A stretch of DNA of 64,000 nt, from positions 27,792-91,791 of the forward strand of contig NZ_FUHW01000004.1 of NCBI RefSeq assembly GCF_900163545.1, in the 5' to 3' direction. The position numbers were made by a program, and so were the translations under genes. Under the pieces are notes generated by a model. It ran no database searches. It saw only the letters and a program-made list of their open reading frames with translations, and was not told the origin of the DNA. Positions 44,200-54,038 of the stretch are shown in pieces. This DNA is from Arthrobacter rhombi (GTDB lineage: Bacteria; Actinomycetota; Actinomycetes; Actinomycetales; Micrococcaceae). Positions within the stretch are counted from its first letter, which is position 1. Every line of letters starts with the position of its first letter.

Positions 44200-45090
44200 T
44201 CAGCTGTCTTGGACAGGTGGACGATGTCGCAGGCTCCGTCCTTGCCCCCATACAACGGCCAGGAGGCCAAGCAGGATCAGGATCAAGCCTAGATAAGTTC
44301 CGACCGGCGGAGTCTGACCGAGGAAGATACCGGCCAGGATTGCTGCACCGGGTATTTCGAGCAGGATGATCATCGAGACAACGAGGGGCCCCAAGGCCAC
44401 GACCAAATGGTTGAAAACCGTATGTCCGAGTAGTTGGGAGGCCACCGTCAGAGCGATGATCCCGACCCATCCGGCGAGCGGAAATCCAAAGATCTTTTCC
44501 CCCATGATCAGTGACAGCACCAGCAGCATGGCGGCCGTCAGCGCATAACAGACTGTTGTGTAGCTTCCAGTATCCATCGTGGCCCGGGCCTTGCTTCCGG
44601 CGAGCGTATAACCCCCAGCAAAGGCTCCTCCGGCCAAGGCCAGAAGATCTCCCAACAAGGCTTGCGCCGATCCGCCGCCCACGTCGAAGCCAGTGATGAC
44701 AACGACTCCCGCCAGGGATAGGGCCATGCCCCATCCAACCTGCTTGCCCAGAGCGGCTCCACGGAGCCTCTGGAAGCCCGCGATCCACGCCGACTGCAGG
44801 CACACCAGTGCCGTCGCTGCGGCGACTGTGGTCAAGCGTACTGAGGTCATGAACGTGGCGAAGTGCAAGGCCAGGGCAGTGGCCGCAATGAGGCAGTATC
44901 GCCATTCACTGCGTGTGGGGAAACGGAGTCGCCCACGGCTCTGTACGGTGGCCATTACTCCCATGGCCCCAGCACCGAGACCATTGCGCCAGAAGGCCAT
45001 GGCCAGGGGCGAGACGCTGGGCGTAGCCGCGACGAGAGGGCCGGATGCAGAGACTCCAAGGACGCCTACGAGAGCCAGCAGGAAGATCAC
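44200..45090 (-). CDS. EamA/DMT-superfamily transporter
   Basis: A 296-residue membrane protein with ten hydrophobic helices arranged as two EamA halves, each about five helices. Motifs such as PLAMAFWRNGLGAGAMG in the first half and ILLEIPGAAILAGIFLGQTPPVGTYLG in the second are typical of drug/metabolite exporters. The substrate cannot be predicted. It follows the tRNA-Ala and its terminator on the same strand. Confidence 0.9.
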   Translation of the reverse strand: MIFLLALVGVLGVSASGPLVAATPSVSPLAMAFWRNGLGAGAMGVMATVQSRGRLRFPTRSEWRYCLIAATALALHFATFMTSVRLTTVAAATALVCLQSAWIAGFQRLRGAALGKQVGWGMALSLAGVVVITGFDVGGGSAQALLGDLLALAGGAFAGGYTLAGSKARATMDTGSYTTVCYALTAAMLLVLSLIMGEKIFGFPLAGWVGIIALTVASQLLGHTVFNHLVVALGPLVVSMIILLEIPGAAILAGIFLGQTPPVGTYLGLILILLGLLAVVWGQGRSLRHRPPVQDS

Positions 45091-45143
45091 ATGACCACTC
45101 TAGGCCGCCGGAGAGAACCCTTGGTGATGCGAGACCACAAATG

Positions 45144-45180
45144 ACAAGATCCCGGGTCAACGACCCGGGATCTTGTTTTC
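45144..45180. terminator. Terminator between tRNA-Ala and the EamA gene
   Basis: A perfect 15-bp stem (45144-45158 with 45162-45176), 3-nt loop, TTTTC on the plus-strand side. It would end the tRNA transcript reading on the minus strand. Confidence 0.88.
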
Positions 45181-45185
45181 AAATG

Positions 45186-45258
45186 TGGAGGTAAGGGGAC
45201 TCGAACCCCTAACCCCCTGCTTGCAAAGCAGGTGCGCTACCAATTGCGCCATACCCCC
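45186..45258 (-). tRNA. tRNA-Ala (anticodon TGC)
   Basis: A 73-nt cloverleaf: acceptor GGGGGTA/TACCTCC with one G-T pair, D loop CAATTGGTAG, anticodon loop TTTGCAA (anticodon TGC), T loop GTTCGAGTC. CCA is not encoded. It is paired with tRNA-Ile in the common actinobacterial block downstream of gyrA. Confidence 0.97.
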
Positions 45259-45268
45259 GTAACGAGGA

Positions 45269-45385
45269 TCAACTGAGTCGATCCGTCGATGCCTTCCATA
45301 CGGATTTCTCCGCTTCGGAGGCCTTCCATCTACGGTAGACGACCACGGATGCGGCGGCCATAACTGCGACCAATAATTTTCGCAT
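45269..45385 (-). CDS. DLW-39 family small protein (38 aa)
   Basis: A 38-residue peptide encoded between tRNA-Ile and tRNA-Ala. It opens MRKLLVAVMAAASVVVYRRW, a short membrane-like helix, and continues KASEAEKSVWKAST with the conserved KASEAEKS-W segment of the DLW-39 family, for which this location between the tRNAs is usual in Micrococcales. GGGGAA precedes the ATG at 45385. The function is unknown. It is too short for standard ORF detection. Confidence 0.85.
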   Translation of the reverse strand: MRKLLVAVMAAASVVVYRRWKASEAEKSVWKASTDRLS

Positions 45386-45422
45386 ATATTCCCCGCAGTG
45401 CCTTGAAGATGGAGGGATTCCG

Positions 45423-45496
45423 TGGGCGTACCAGGACTTGAACCTGGGACCTCTTCGTTATCAGCGAAGCGCTCTAACCGTCTGAGCTATACGCCC
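45423..45496 (-). tRNA. tRNA-Ile (anticodon GAT)
   Basis: A 74-nt cloverleaf: acceptor GGGCGTA/TACGCCC, D loop CAGACGGTTAG, anticodon stem TTCGC(T) with loop containing GAT, variable AGGTC, T loop GTTCAAGTC. CCA not encoded. Located between DUF3566 and the DLW-39 gene. Confidence 0.97.
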
Positions 45497-45552
45497 TCAT
45501 TGTCCCTTCAGGACGAGATATGACTTTACCGGACCGATTGCCGCGAAGACAA

Positions 45553-45596
45553 ATCGGCTCCCGCTGCGCGGTGAACACCACGCAGCGGGAGCCGAT
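45553..45596. terminator. Terminator after the DUF3566 gene
   Basis: A perfect 16-bp stem (45553-45568 with 45581-45596), 12-nt loop, ATTTG beyond it on the minus strand. It starts 11 bp past the DUF3566 stop and would close the gyrB-gyrA-DUF3566 unit before tRNA-Ile. Confidence 0.85.
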
Positions 45597-45606
45597 CAAC
45601 GGCAGA

Positions 45607-46158
45607 TCAGTCGTCAGTCAGGGTGACGCCGATTCCACCAACCAACGTCGACGAAATGTTATACAGCACGGCGGCAAGCATGGACATCGCTGTCAGCAAG
45701 ACGACGTTGACCACGGCGATGATCGTCGCGAAAGAAGCGACTTGGCCCAGCGAAACGAGCTCCTTGAGATCAAATCCGGATTCCGAACCGATAACTTCCC
45801 CGAGGAGGTCGTTTACTCGATCAAAGATGCCGGTGAGATCCAAAACCGTCCACAGGACGACGGCCGCCACGACGGTCACAATGCCCAGCGCCACAGACAG
45901 CAAAAACGCCATCTTTAGAATCGACCAGGGGTCGACCTTGCTAATGAGTAGTCGAGCCTTGCGAACCTTCGCCTTGGGCGCGGGCCGCACCAGCTGCTGG
46001 GTCCCCTTCTTCTGGGCAGGATTCCTCCCAGCGGCTGATGGTCCCGAGGGGCGCTGGCCACCGGAGGCTGGCCGTTGCGTGGGAGCGGCCGGGCGTCCCT
46101 GCTGTCCACCGGGCTTCTGCCGCGGCGCCGCCGGGCGCGGGTTGTTCGGGGTGCTCAC
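45607..46158 (-). CDS. DUF3566 domain membrane protein
   Basis: A 183-residue protein with a Pro/Gly/Gln-rich cytoplasmic N terminus (about 1-65) and the DUF3566 domain containing two membrane helices (about 82-107 and 145-170) with a conserved loop between them. This gene directly follows gyrA in most Actinobacteria, but no function is established. Its GTG overlaps the gyrA stop in a GTGA, so it is coupled to gyrA translation. Confidence 0.93.
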   Translation of the reverse strand: MSTPNNPRPAAPRQKPGGQQGRPAAPTQRPASGGQRPSGPSAAGRNPAQKKGTQQLVRPAPKAKVRKARLLISKVDPWSILKMAFLLSVALGIVTVVAAVVLWTVLDLTGIFDRVNDLLGEVIGSESGFDLKELVSLGQVASFATIIAVVNVVLLTAMSMLAAVLYNISSTLVGGIGVTLTDD

Positions 46159-48845
46159 GCATTACCTCCGTCGATTTCGGTCTCATCAGCTGACTGGCTG
46201 GCTTCCACGTTCTCCGTGACTACGGAGTCGGCTTCGCCATCGGCGGGTGCACCATCGACTGGCGGCGCCCCCTGCTGAGAATCTTCAGGGTCCAACGGTA
46301 CTTCATCCTCGTCGTCCTCGATTCCCAGCCCACGCTCAGAATTTTTCGCTACTGCGATGATGCGGTCCTTCTTATCCGGCTTCGCGAAGATGACACCCAT
46401 GGTGTCGCGTCCCTTGGCGGGGACTTGCGTGACCTGCGACCTGACGACCTTGCCGCCCTTCATGACGACGAGCACTTCATCGCTTTCCTCTACGATGAGC
46501 GCCCCCGCAAGAACTCCGCGTTCGTCGGCCAGCTTCGCGACCTTGATTCCAATGCCACCTCGGGACTGCACGCGGTACTCCTGAACTGAGGTCCGTTTGG
46601 CATATCCGCCCTCGGTAACGGTGAAGACATAAGAGTCCTCTCCGACGACGCCTGCGGTGAGCAACACATCATCTTCACGGAACTTCATACCAGTGACACC
46701 TGAGGTATTCCTACCCATCGGACGCAATGCCTCGTTGGTAGCCGTGAATCGGACGGACTGGCCCTGACGGGATACAAGCATCAGATCATCGGTTTCCGAG
46801 ATCAATTGCGCCGAAACTAGTTCGTCGCCATCACGGAGATTGACGGCAATGACACCGGCGGAACGGTTCGTATCGTAGTCGGCCAGCCTGGTCTTCTTCA
46901 CCAGTCCACGGCGGGTAGCCAGCACCAGATAAGGAGACTGCTCATAATCCCGCAACGCCAAGACCTGAGCAATGTGTTCATCCGGTTGGAAAGCCATCAC
47001 GTTCGCGACGTGCTGACCCTTGGCATCGCGTCCGCCTTCGGCCAACTCGTAGCACTTCGCGCGATACACACGGCCATGATTGGTAAAGAAGAGCAGCCAG
47101 TTATGCGTGGTCGTGACGAAGAAGTGTTCCACCACGTCGTCACCACGCAGCTGAGCTCCCCGAATCCCTTTACCACCACGGTTTTGCGAACGATAGTTGT
47201 CGCTTCTGGTCCGCTTGATATACCCACCGCGAGTGATGGTTACGACCATTTCCTCTTCGGGAATGAGGTCTTCCATCGACATGTCACCGTCATAGCCTGC
47301 GACGATCTGGGTTCGACGGTCATCTCCATGCCGCTGGACGATTCCATCGAGCTCCTCGGAGATAATCTGCCGTTGGCGCACCGGATCGGCCAAAATGATC
47401 TTGTATTCGGTAATCTCCGCCTCAAGCTTGGCATGCTGGTCCTGGATCTTCTGCCGTTCCAGGGCTGCCAGTCGACGAAGCTGCATGTCCAGGATGGCCT
47501 GCGCTTGAAGGTCATCGATATCGAGAAGATCCTTCAGGCCGTTACGTGCATCCTCGACGGTTGGTGAACGCCGGATCAGTGCGATGACTTCGTCCAAGGC
47601 GTCCAGCGCCTTGAGTAATCCACGCAGGATATGAGCCTGCTCCTCCGCTTTGCGCAGACGGAACTGAGTACGACGAACGATGACGTTGACTTGGTGGTTA
47701 ACCCAGTGCCTGATGAAGGCATCCAGAGACAGCGTGCGTGGGACACCGTCCACGATAGCCAGCATATTGGCCGAGAAGTTCGACTGTAGCTCGGTGTGCT
47801 TATAGAGGTTATTCAGCACCACCTTGGCGACGGCATCGCGCTTGAGGACAATCACCAAGCGCTGCCCCGTCCTGCCGGACGTCTCGTCGCGGAGGTCTGC
47901 GATGCCACCCATCTTGCCGTCCCTGACAAGTTCAGCAATTTTGATAGAGAGGTTGTCGGGGTTGGCCTGGTAGGGCAACTCCGTGACGACCAAGCAGGTC
48001 CGCCCCTGTAGTTCCTCGACATTAACTACCGCACGCATCGTTACGGAACCGCGACCGGTCCGGTAGGCATCCTCGATGCCACGGCGACCCAAGATGAGCG
48101 CGCCGGTAGGAAAGTCAGGTCCCTTGATGTGCTGCATGAGAGCTTCGAGCAGCTCTTCCTTGGTTGCTTCGGGGTTCTGCAGGTACCACTGGGCACCGGC
48201 GGCGACCTCGCGCAAGTTGTGCGGCGGGATATTAGTAGCCATGCCAACGGCAATGCCGGAGGACCCGTTGACCAACAGGTTGGGAAACCGTGCCGGCAGG
48301 ATCGTTGGTTCTTGGTTCTTGCCGTCGTAGTTGTCCTGGAAGTCGACGGTTTCCTCGTCGATTTCGCGAACCATCTCCATGGCCAGCGGAGCCATCTTCG
48401 TTTCTGTGTACCGTGGGGCCGCAGCACCGTCGTTGCCTGGAGAACCGAAGTTCCCTTGTCCCAGGGCCAAGGGGTAACGCAAGGTCCAGTCTTGGATCAG
48501 GCGAACTAGGGCGTCGTAGATCGCCGTGTCACCATGAGGGTGGTACTGGCCCATGACCTCACCGACCACACGAGCACATTTGTTATAGGACCGCTCCGGG
48601 CGGTATCCGCCATCGAACATCGCGTATAGAACGCGGCGGTGCACCGGCTTGAGACCATCCCTGACATCGGGCAGCGCCCGGCCGACGATCACTGCCATCG
48701 CGTAGTCAAGGTACGACCGTTGCATCTCGGTCTGCAGGTCGATCGGTTCTACCCTGTCGATGGTGGCTGCGGCCACGGGTTGGTCCGGCTGCACGACGTC
48801 GTCGTGCTCCGGTTCCTGGGGGTTTTCGGGCGTCTCGTCGCTCAT
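46155..48845 (-). CDS. gyrA: DNA gyrase subunit A
   Basis: Breaks and rejoins DNA to add negative supercoils. 896 residues, with the winged-helix/tower core, the catalytic Tyr in [11 protein letters not shown], the quinolone region [14 protein letters not shown] (Thr at the position equal to E. coli Ser83, Asp at Asp87), and the C-terminal pinwheel with the GyrA box ([12 protein letters not shown]). An acidic tail of about 50 residues ([13 protein letters not shown]) follows the last blade. AGAGGAAG precedes the ATG. It is 49 bp from gyrB. Confidence 0.98.
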   Translation of the reverse strand: MSDETPENPQEPEHDDVVQPDQPVAAATIDRVEPIDLQTEMQRSYLDYAMAVIVGRALPDVRDGLKPVHRRVLYAMFDGGYRPERSYNKCARVVGEVMGQYHPHGDTAIYDALVRLIQDWTLRYPLALGQGNFGSPGNDGAAAPRYTETKMAPLAMEMVREIDEETVDFQDNYDGKNQEPTILPARFPNLLVNGSSGIAVGMATNIPPHNLREVAAGAQWYLQNPEATKEELLEALMQHIKGPDFPTGALILGRRGIEDAYRTGRGSVTMRAVVNVEELQGRTCLVVTELPYQANPDNLSIKIAELVRDGKMGGIADLRDETSGRTGQRLVIVLKRDAVAKVVLNNLYKHTELQSNFSANMLAIVDGVPRTLSLDAFIRHWVNHQVNVIVRRTQFRLRKAEEQAHILRGLLKALDALDEVIALIRRSPTVEDARNGLKDLLDIDDLQAQAILDMQLRRLAALERQKIQDQHAKLEAEITEYKIILADPVRQRQIISEELDGIVQRHGDDRRTQIVAGYDGDMSMEDLIPEEEMVVTITRGGYIKRTRSDNYRSQNRGGKGIRGAQLRGDDVVEHFFVTTTHNWLLFFTNHGRVYRAKCYELAEGGRDAKGQHVANVMAFQPDEHIAQVLALRDYEQSPYLVLATRRGLVKKTRLADYDTNRSAGVIAVNLRDGDELVSAQLISETDDLMLVSRQGQSVRFTATNEALRPMGRNTSGVTGMKFREDDVLLTAGVVGEDSYVFTVTEGGYAKRTSVQEYRVQSRGGIGIKVAKLADERGVLAGALIVEESDEVLVVMKGGKVVRSQVTQVPAKGRDTMGVIFAKPDKKDRIIAVAKNSERGLGIEDDEDEVPLDPEDSQQGAPPVDGAPADGEADSVVTENVEASQSADETEIDGGNA

Positions 48846-48894
48846 CGGTTTCTTCCTCTATTCAAAGCTGCGTCGGAACGAAGGGGCAGTTTCC

Positions 48895-51033
48895 TCAGAT
48901 ATCGAGGAAGCGCACATCCTTGGCGTTCTGCTGGATGAAGTTTCGGCGGGATTCAACGTCCTCGCCCATGAGCACTGCGAAGATCTGGTCAGCCGCTGCG
49001 GCGTCTTCCATGGTGATCTGACGCAGGGTCCGGTGGTCGGGATCCATGGTGGTGTCCCACAGCTCGGAGTAGTCCATTTCGCCCAGGCCCTTATAGCGCT
49101 GGATGCCGTTGTCCTTAGGCAGGCGCTTATTGGCAGCAGCACCGGCGGTCAAGGATGCATCCCGTTCGGCATCCGAGAAGACATATTCATGAGCTGAGTT
49201 AGACCACTTGATCCGGTAAAGCGGCGGCTGTGCCAAGTAGACGTAGCCATTCTCGATCAGGGGGCGCATATAGCGGAACACCAGGGTCAGCAAAAGGGTA
49301 GTGATGTGCTGACCATCCACATCCGCATCGGCCATCAGGACGATCTTGTGGTACCTGAGTTTGGCCATATCAAATTCCTCGCCAATACCCGTTCCGAAGG
49401 CAGTGATCATCGACTGGACCTCGGCATTGCCCAAGGCCCGGTCAAGTCGGGCACGTTCGACGTTGAGGATCTTGCCACGCAACGGCAGGATGGCCTGAGT
49501 TCGGGGATCACGGCCGCGTTTGGCGGAGCCGCCGGCGGAATCGCCCTCCACAATGTAGACCTCACACTCGGTAGGATTCTTCGAAGAGCAGTCCGAAAGC
49601 TTGCCGGGCATGCCAAACGATTCCAACGGAGACTTACGACGGGCATTGTCCCGGGCCTTGCGTGCTGCGAGACGGGCCTGTGCGGCAAAAAGGGACTTCC
49701 TGATAATGTCCTTGGCCGTCGCAGGGTTGCGCTCGAGCCAGTCTCCGAGTTCGTCGTTGACCACACCCTGGACAAATCCTTTAGCCATGGAGTTGCCCAA
49801 TTTGGTCTTCGTCTGGCCCTCAAACTGTGGTTCCCCGAGCTTGATGGAGATTACCGCCGTCAGTCCTTCCCGGATGTCATCGCCGGTCAGGTTGTCATCC
49901 TTATCCTTGAGGATGCCCTTTTCTTTGGCGTAGCGGTTGATCAACGAGGTCATCGCGGCGCGGAAGCCTTCCTCGTGCGTTCCGCCCTCATGGGTATTGA
50001 TGGTGTTGGCATAGGTATGGACGGATTCCGAATAGGCTGTCGTCCACTGCATCGCGACCTCCACGGAAATCATCCGTTCCGGATCTTCGCTTTCAAAGGC
50101 GATGACATCCGGGTGAACCAGGTCCGCCTTCTTGGAGGTGTTCAGATATTCCACGTAGTCGAGCAGGCCATTTTCGTAGCAGTAGTCGACGAATCGGTGC
50201 TTGGGTTCCTCGGCCTCGTGGGCACGTTCTTCGGAATCATCTTCGGCGATCTCATCTGCAGAATCATCAAGAGTGCGCTCATCGGTCAAGGAGATCCGCA
50301 GCCCCTTGTTCAGGAAGGCCATCTGTTGGAAACGTGTGCGGATGGTTTCGAAATCGAACTCGATGGTGTCGAAGATTCCCGCATCCGGATAGAACGTAAT
50401 CGTCGTTCCGGTTTTGTCGGTTTCCTCGCCCTTGACCAGTTCGGTCAGTGGTTTCCCACCATTACCGAAAGTCATCCGGTAGACATTTCCTTGCCGGTGG
50501 ATCTCAGCGTCCACACGGCTGGAAAGAGCGTTGACGACCGAGACACCCACACCGTGCAGACCACCGGAAACCGCATATCCGCCTCCACCGAATTTACCGC
50601 CGGCGTGAAGGATGGTCATGACGACCTCGACGGTCGGCTTGCCTTCGGTCGGGTGCATCTCCACGGGAATGCCACGCCCGTTGTCTTCGACCCGGACACC
50701 ACCGTCTTCCTGCAAAGCCACCTTGATGGTGTCGCAGTATCCGGCGAGGGCTTCGTCGACGGAGTTATCGACCACCTCGTAGACCAGGTGGTGCAAGCCT
50801 CTCGGCCCCGTCGAGCCGATGTACATACCGGGACGTTTACGGACGGCCTCGAGGCCCTCCAGAACCGTGATGTCACCGGCGCCATAAGCGTGTTCAACCC
50901 GGTGTGAGTTCTCGTGTGGTTGCTGCTCCACTACCGCTTCCGGCTCTGCGGCCGTGCCCGGTTCCTGGGCCGGTGCCGGCTCCTGTGGTGCTGCGGAATT
51001 CTCGTCCTCGGGGGTGGTGTTCTCAGTATCCAC
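48895..51033 (-). CDS. gyrB: DNA gyrase subunit B
   Basis: ATPase subunit of gyrase. It has the GHKL ATP site ([34 protein letters not shown]), the transducer domain and the TOPRIM motif [14 protein letters not shown] with [10 protein letters not shown] and DADVDGQHI. The first about 45 residues are an acidic Glu/Pro/Ala-rich extension. The start is uncertain: GTG 51033 (712 residues) has AAGGAG 12 nt upstream, while ATG 51090 gives 731 residues without a clear site. TAGAAT on the minus strand near 51140 may be the -10 element. Confidence 0.97.
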   Translation of the reverse strand: MDTENTTPEDENSAAPQEPAPAQEPGTAAEPEAVVEQQPHENSHRVEHAYGAGDITVLEGLEAVRKRPGMYIGSTGPRGLHHLVYEVVDNSVDEALAGYCDTIKVALQEDGGVRVEDNGRGIPVEMHPTEGKPTVEVVMTILHAGGKFGGGGYAVSGGLHGVGVSVVNALSSRVDAEIHRQGNVYRMTFGNGGKPLTELVKGEETDKTGTTITFYPDAGIFDTIEFDFETIRTRFQQMAFLNKGLRISLTDERTLDDSADEIAEDDSEERAHEAEEPKHRFVDYCYENGLLDYVEYLNTSKKADLVHPDVIAFESEDPERMISVEVAMQWTTAYSESVHTYANTINTHEGGTHEEGFRAAMTSLINRYAKEKGILKDKDDNLTGDDIREGLTAVISIKLGEPQFEGQTKTKLGNSMAKGFVQGVVNDELGDWLERNPATAKDIIRKSLFAAQARLAARKARDNARRKSPLESFGMPGKLSDCSSKNPTECEVYIVEGDSAGGSAKRGRDPRTQAILPLRGKILNVERARLDRALGNAEVQSMITAFGTGIGEEFDMAKLRYHKIVLMADADVDGQHITTLLLTLVFRYMRPLIENGYVYLAQPPLYRIKWSNSAHEYVFSDAERDASLTAGAAANKRLPKDNGIQRYKGLGEMDYSELWDTTMDPDHRTLRQITMEDAAAADQIFAVLMGEDVESRRNFIQQNAKDVRFLDI

Positions 51034-51197
51034 AGGCGGTGCAGACTCCTTGTGCGTTCTCGGAGGAAGCCGATCCAGTAGATCGGGCATCCATGAACCG
51101 GCACCCTGACCGTGGACGGGCGGGCACCGTGCCTACAATTCTACCGTGTTTCTCAGCAGTGGTGGGGTAAATCGCCTCTCAAATGCCCCTCATTGGC

Positions 51198-51282
51198 AAA
51201 AAAACCGGCCTAGAAGCCTCTCTAGTGCCCTCAAGTGAGGGCCTATGTGCCGGTGGGGCTCACAGTGCGCCTGTAGCCGGTT
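51198..51282 (-). terminator. Branched terminator after dciA
   Basis: AACCGGC (51203-51209) pairs with GCCGGTT (51276-51282), enclosing a perfect GCCCTCA/TGAGGGC hairpin (51227-51242) and a CTAGA/TCTAG hairpin. On the minus strand it ends in seven Ts. It separates dciA from gyrB. Confidence 0.65.
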
Positions 51283-51350
51283 CCCTGTCGGTAACTTTGG
51301 GTTCCATCATTCTTCGTCACCCCTTGGCGACTTAATCGGCCGCCGCCTTG

Positions 51351-51908
51351 CTATCCGTAGGTATCCCGGGGGCCACGACCCTCGACCCTGCGCATTCCCT
51401 TTTTCCAACTCGGTGCCGAAGGTCCAAGGACTTGGATCACGGTGACCACACCGGACCCGAGTTTCTCGTCAAAGGTCTTGAGCAGACTGTGGCTCAGCAA
51501 ACGCACTTGAGTGGCCCACGCGGTTGAGTCGCACCTGACGACGACCGTGGTGTCCTCAAAACTCTCAGGTGAGCAGTGGGCGTTAATCTGTGGTCCTACC
51601 AATTCGGCCCACCGAGACATCACCGATCCAACAGCCACAGGGGATGTCCATCCCCGATCACGGACCATTCGTCCGAATACCGTGCCAATGCCCTGTGGGT
51701 CCCTTCCGTTCTCGTAGGAGACCCCGATGGGTGAACGACAGCGTAACTCCCGGGCCTGGGCACTTCGTTCTCCAGCCCGCCGCGCCCTTGCTGCATCGAT
51801 CCTGACTTCGCCACGGGCCACGGCATTTTGTCTCATTCGATTGAGCATCGTCCGCGCGGCGTCAAATTCCGAAGGCCCTCCCCCAGGCGTCTCCTCAGCA
51901 GGACTCAT
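51351..51908 (-). CDS. dciA: DciA (DUF721), replicative helicase loader candidate
   Basis: A 185-residue protein of the DUF721 family, whose members (DciA) load DnaB helicase in bacteria without DnaC or DnaI. The domain (about 75-165) includes WAELVGPQINAHCSPESFED and LVVRCDSTAWATQVRLL-like segments followed by a basic end. The N terminus is a charged, low-complexity linker. The ATG overlaps the recF stop (ATGA), so both come from one mRNA next to the origin. Confidence 0.9.
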   Translation of the reverse strand: MSPAEETPGGGPSEFDAARTMLNRMRQNAVARGEVRIDAARARRAGERSAQARELRCRSPIGVSYENGRDPQGIGTVFGRMVRDRGWTSPVAVGSVMSRWAELVGPQINAHCSPESFEDTTVVVRCDSTAWATQVRLLSHSLLKTFDEKLGSGVVTVIQVLGPSAPSWKKGMRRVEGRGPRDTYG

Positions 51909-53092
51909 GCCGATACCGTTCCTGGACCGACGGTCAACACCCGTCCCCCCAGCTCTTCCGGGACGTCGCCGACGACTGCTGCCGTCACGATCACCTGTTC
52001 TGCATCGGAGACTACCGCCGCCAATTTCTGCCGTCGTGAAACATCGAGTTCAGCAAACACATCATCGAGGATCAGGATCGGTTTAGCACCGGGACGTGCG
52101 TCGTCTTCGCAGAGGGCTCGGTAAACAGCCAACCGCAGGGACAAAGCGAGGGACCAGGTTTCGCCGTGAGAGGCATATCCCTTTGCAGGCGCCTCCCCGA
52201 GACCGAGGACAAGATCGTCGCGATGCGGCCCAACCAGCGTCAAGCCACGTTCGAGCTCTTTCTTGCGGTGGCCAACCAAAGCCGTAAGAAAAGCCTGCTG
52301 GAGCCCGTCCAGATCGAGACCGGCAAGTGGGTTGAGTTCCCCGGTAGGTGAAGTCCGGTCGTCGTGATTCCCTCCGGCGTCAACATCTCCGCCGACGGTG
52401 GACGTATAGATCGCCGTCGCGGGCTTCGAACGATCCGTTAGTCCCGCGTAGGCATCCGAAATATGCCCCTCGATGGTGGCAAGAACATCCAGACGCCCCC
52501 GTAAAAGCTTCGCCCCGGCTGCCGCCAGATGCTGATCCCACACGGCAAGCGTGGATTCATGCGAAGCAGACAACCGACCGGACGCGCGTGCTGATTTCAA
52601 CAGGGCGTTCCGTTGTTTCAGGACACGTTCGTAGTCAGATCGTGTGGCAGCGTGATGTGGCTGCAAGGCAACTAAGACATCATCGAGATAACGTCGCCGT
52701 TCCGAAGGATCTCCCTTCACCAGGGCGAGGTCTTCGGGCGCGAACAACACAGTTCGCACAATGCCCAGAATCTCGCGGGCCCTCACCGGATTGGCTCGGT
52801 TGATCCTGGCCCTGTTGGTTTTACCCGCGGTGATTTCCAGTTCCAGCCCCACGGCCTGTTCCCCACGGTGAACCCGCGCCCGGACCAGAGCCTGGTCAGC
52901 TCCAAAATGAATCAATGGAGCGTCGTTGGAAACCCGATGTGAGGACAATGAGGCCAAATATCCCAAGGCTTCGGCGATGTTGGTCTTGCCAACACCGTTA
53001 GGCCCAGCAAAAACGGTCGTGCCCGGGGCGAGTTCGAGATCGACTTGCCGGTAGGAGCGAAAGTCGGTCAGAGATACATGAGAAACGTACAA
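51905..53092 (-). CDS. recF: DNA replication and repair protein RecF
   Basis: SMC-like ATPase that helps load RecA at gaps. 395 residues: Walker A GPNGVGKTNIAEALGYL (about 31-47), FAPEDLALVKG, the ABC-type signature in SHGETWSLALSLRLAVYRAL, and Walker B ILILDDVFAELD near 350. Position between gnd and dciA in the dnaA block is normal for this group. Confidence 0.97.
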   Translation of the reverse strand: MYVSHVSLTDFRSYRQVDLELAPGTTVFAGPNGVGKTNIAEALGYLASLSSHRVSNDAPLIHFGADQALVRARVHRGEQAVGLELEITAGKTNRARINRANPVRAREILGIVRTVLFAPEDLALVKGDPSERRRYLDDVLVALQPHHAATRSDYERVLKQRNALLKSARASGRLSASHESTLAVWDQHLAAAGAKLLRGRLDVLATIEGHISDAYAGLTDRSKPATAIYTSTVGGDVDAGGNHDDRTSPTGELNPLAGLDLDGLQQAFLTALVGHRKKELERGLTLVGPHRDDLVLGLGEAPAKGYASHGETWSLALSLRLAVYRALCEDDARPGAKPILILDDVFAELDVSRRQKLAAVVSDAEQVIVTAAVVGDVPEELGGRVLTVGPGTVSA

Positions 53093-53107
53093 CTGCTGAA
53101 TTCCCGC

Positions 53108-53995
53108 TTATTCGTCCGGCCGGTGCACCGCGTGTCCACCGAACTGGTTCCGCAGGGCAGAGACCATCTTCATTGCTGGTGCGTCATCTTGCCGCGACGC
53201 GAAGCGGGCGAAAACGGAGGCGGTAATAGCCGGTGCGGGAACCGCATTGGCGATGGCCTCTTCCACGGTCCAACGACCTTCTCCAGAATCTTCGACATAG
53301 CCGGCAATATCCTTCAACTCAGGATCTTCCTTCAAGGCCTTGACGAGTAGATCAAGAAGCCACGATCGGATGACCGTCCCTTCCTGCCAAGCTCCGAAAG
53401 TGCCGGGAACATCTTTGATGATGTCCTTAGCGGCGAGCAGTTCGTATCCTTCAGCGTAGGACTGCATGATGCCATACTCGATCCCGTTGTGGACCATTTT
53501 CGCATAGTGCCCAGCACCGATATCTCCGACGTGGACGAAGCTCTCGGCCCTCGTTCCCTCGGGCCGCAACACGTCAAAGAGCGGAAGAATTTCTTCGATA
53601 TCCGCTTCAGCACCACCTGCCATGAGGCCGTATCCATTTTCCAAGCCCCAGACCCCGCCAGAAACACCGCAATCTACAAAGCGGATCCCGCTTTTGGCCA
53701 GCTCGGCGCCATGACGAATATCGTCGCTGAATCGGGTATTTCCTCCATCGATAACCAGGTCATTGGTTTCCAACTTTCCCGCCAACTCCGAGACAACAGC
53801 ATCGGTGATTGCTCCAGAAGGAACCATGATCCAGACGATTTTGCGATCCGGAAGGGCTGCCAGTAACTCATCAACGGATCCAACGTCGGTGACTTCAGAA
53901 TTTCGATCATATCCAGTCACATCGATGCCTCCCTGGCGAAGGCGGGCTCGCATGTTGTTGCCCATCTTGCCCAAGCCGATCATTCCGATGTGCAT
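53108..53995 (-). CDS. gnd: 6-phosphogluconate dehydrogenase, decarboxylating (short form)
   Basis: Oxidises 6-phosphogluconate to ribulose 5-phosphate and CO2. The 295-residue length matches the short YqeC/GndA-type enzymes, not the 470-residue form. It has the Rossmann motif GMIGLGKMGNNM, WIMVPSGA, IDGGNTRFSDD, the substrate loop DCGVSGGVWGLENGYGLMAGG and the catalytic Lys in HYAKMVHNGIEYG. Its place between dnaN and recF is conserved in Micrococcales. With GntP and GntK encoded at 20.5-22.5 kb, the window has a full route from external gluconate to the pentose phosphate pathway. Confidence 0.95.
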   Translation of the reverse strand: MHIGMIGLGKMGNNMRARLRQGGIDVTGYDRNSEVTDVGSVDELLAALPDRKIVWIMVPSGAITDAVVSELAGKLETNDLVIDGGNTRFSDDIRHGAELAKSGIRFVDCGVSGGVWGLENGYGLMAGGAEADIEEILPLFDVLRPEGTRAESFVHVGDIGAGHYAKMVHNGIEYGIMQSYAEGYELLAAKDIIKDVPGTFGAWQEGTVIRSWLLDLLVKALKEDPELKDIAGYVEDSGEGRWTVEEAIANAVPAPAITASVFARFASRQDDAPAMKMVSALRNQFGGHAVHRPDE

Positions 53996-54038
53996 GGCGT
54001 CCTCCTGGATAGTGAATTCCCTGGTGTTTGGATCCCCG

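Noticed and set aside
49306..50907. 533-codon ORF antisense to gyrB
   Set aside because: A mirror frame of a strongly conserved gene in high-GC DNA; no ribosome-binding site or recognisable domain.
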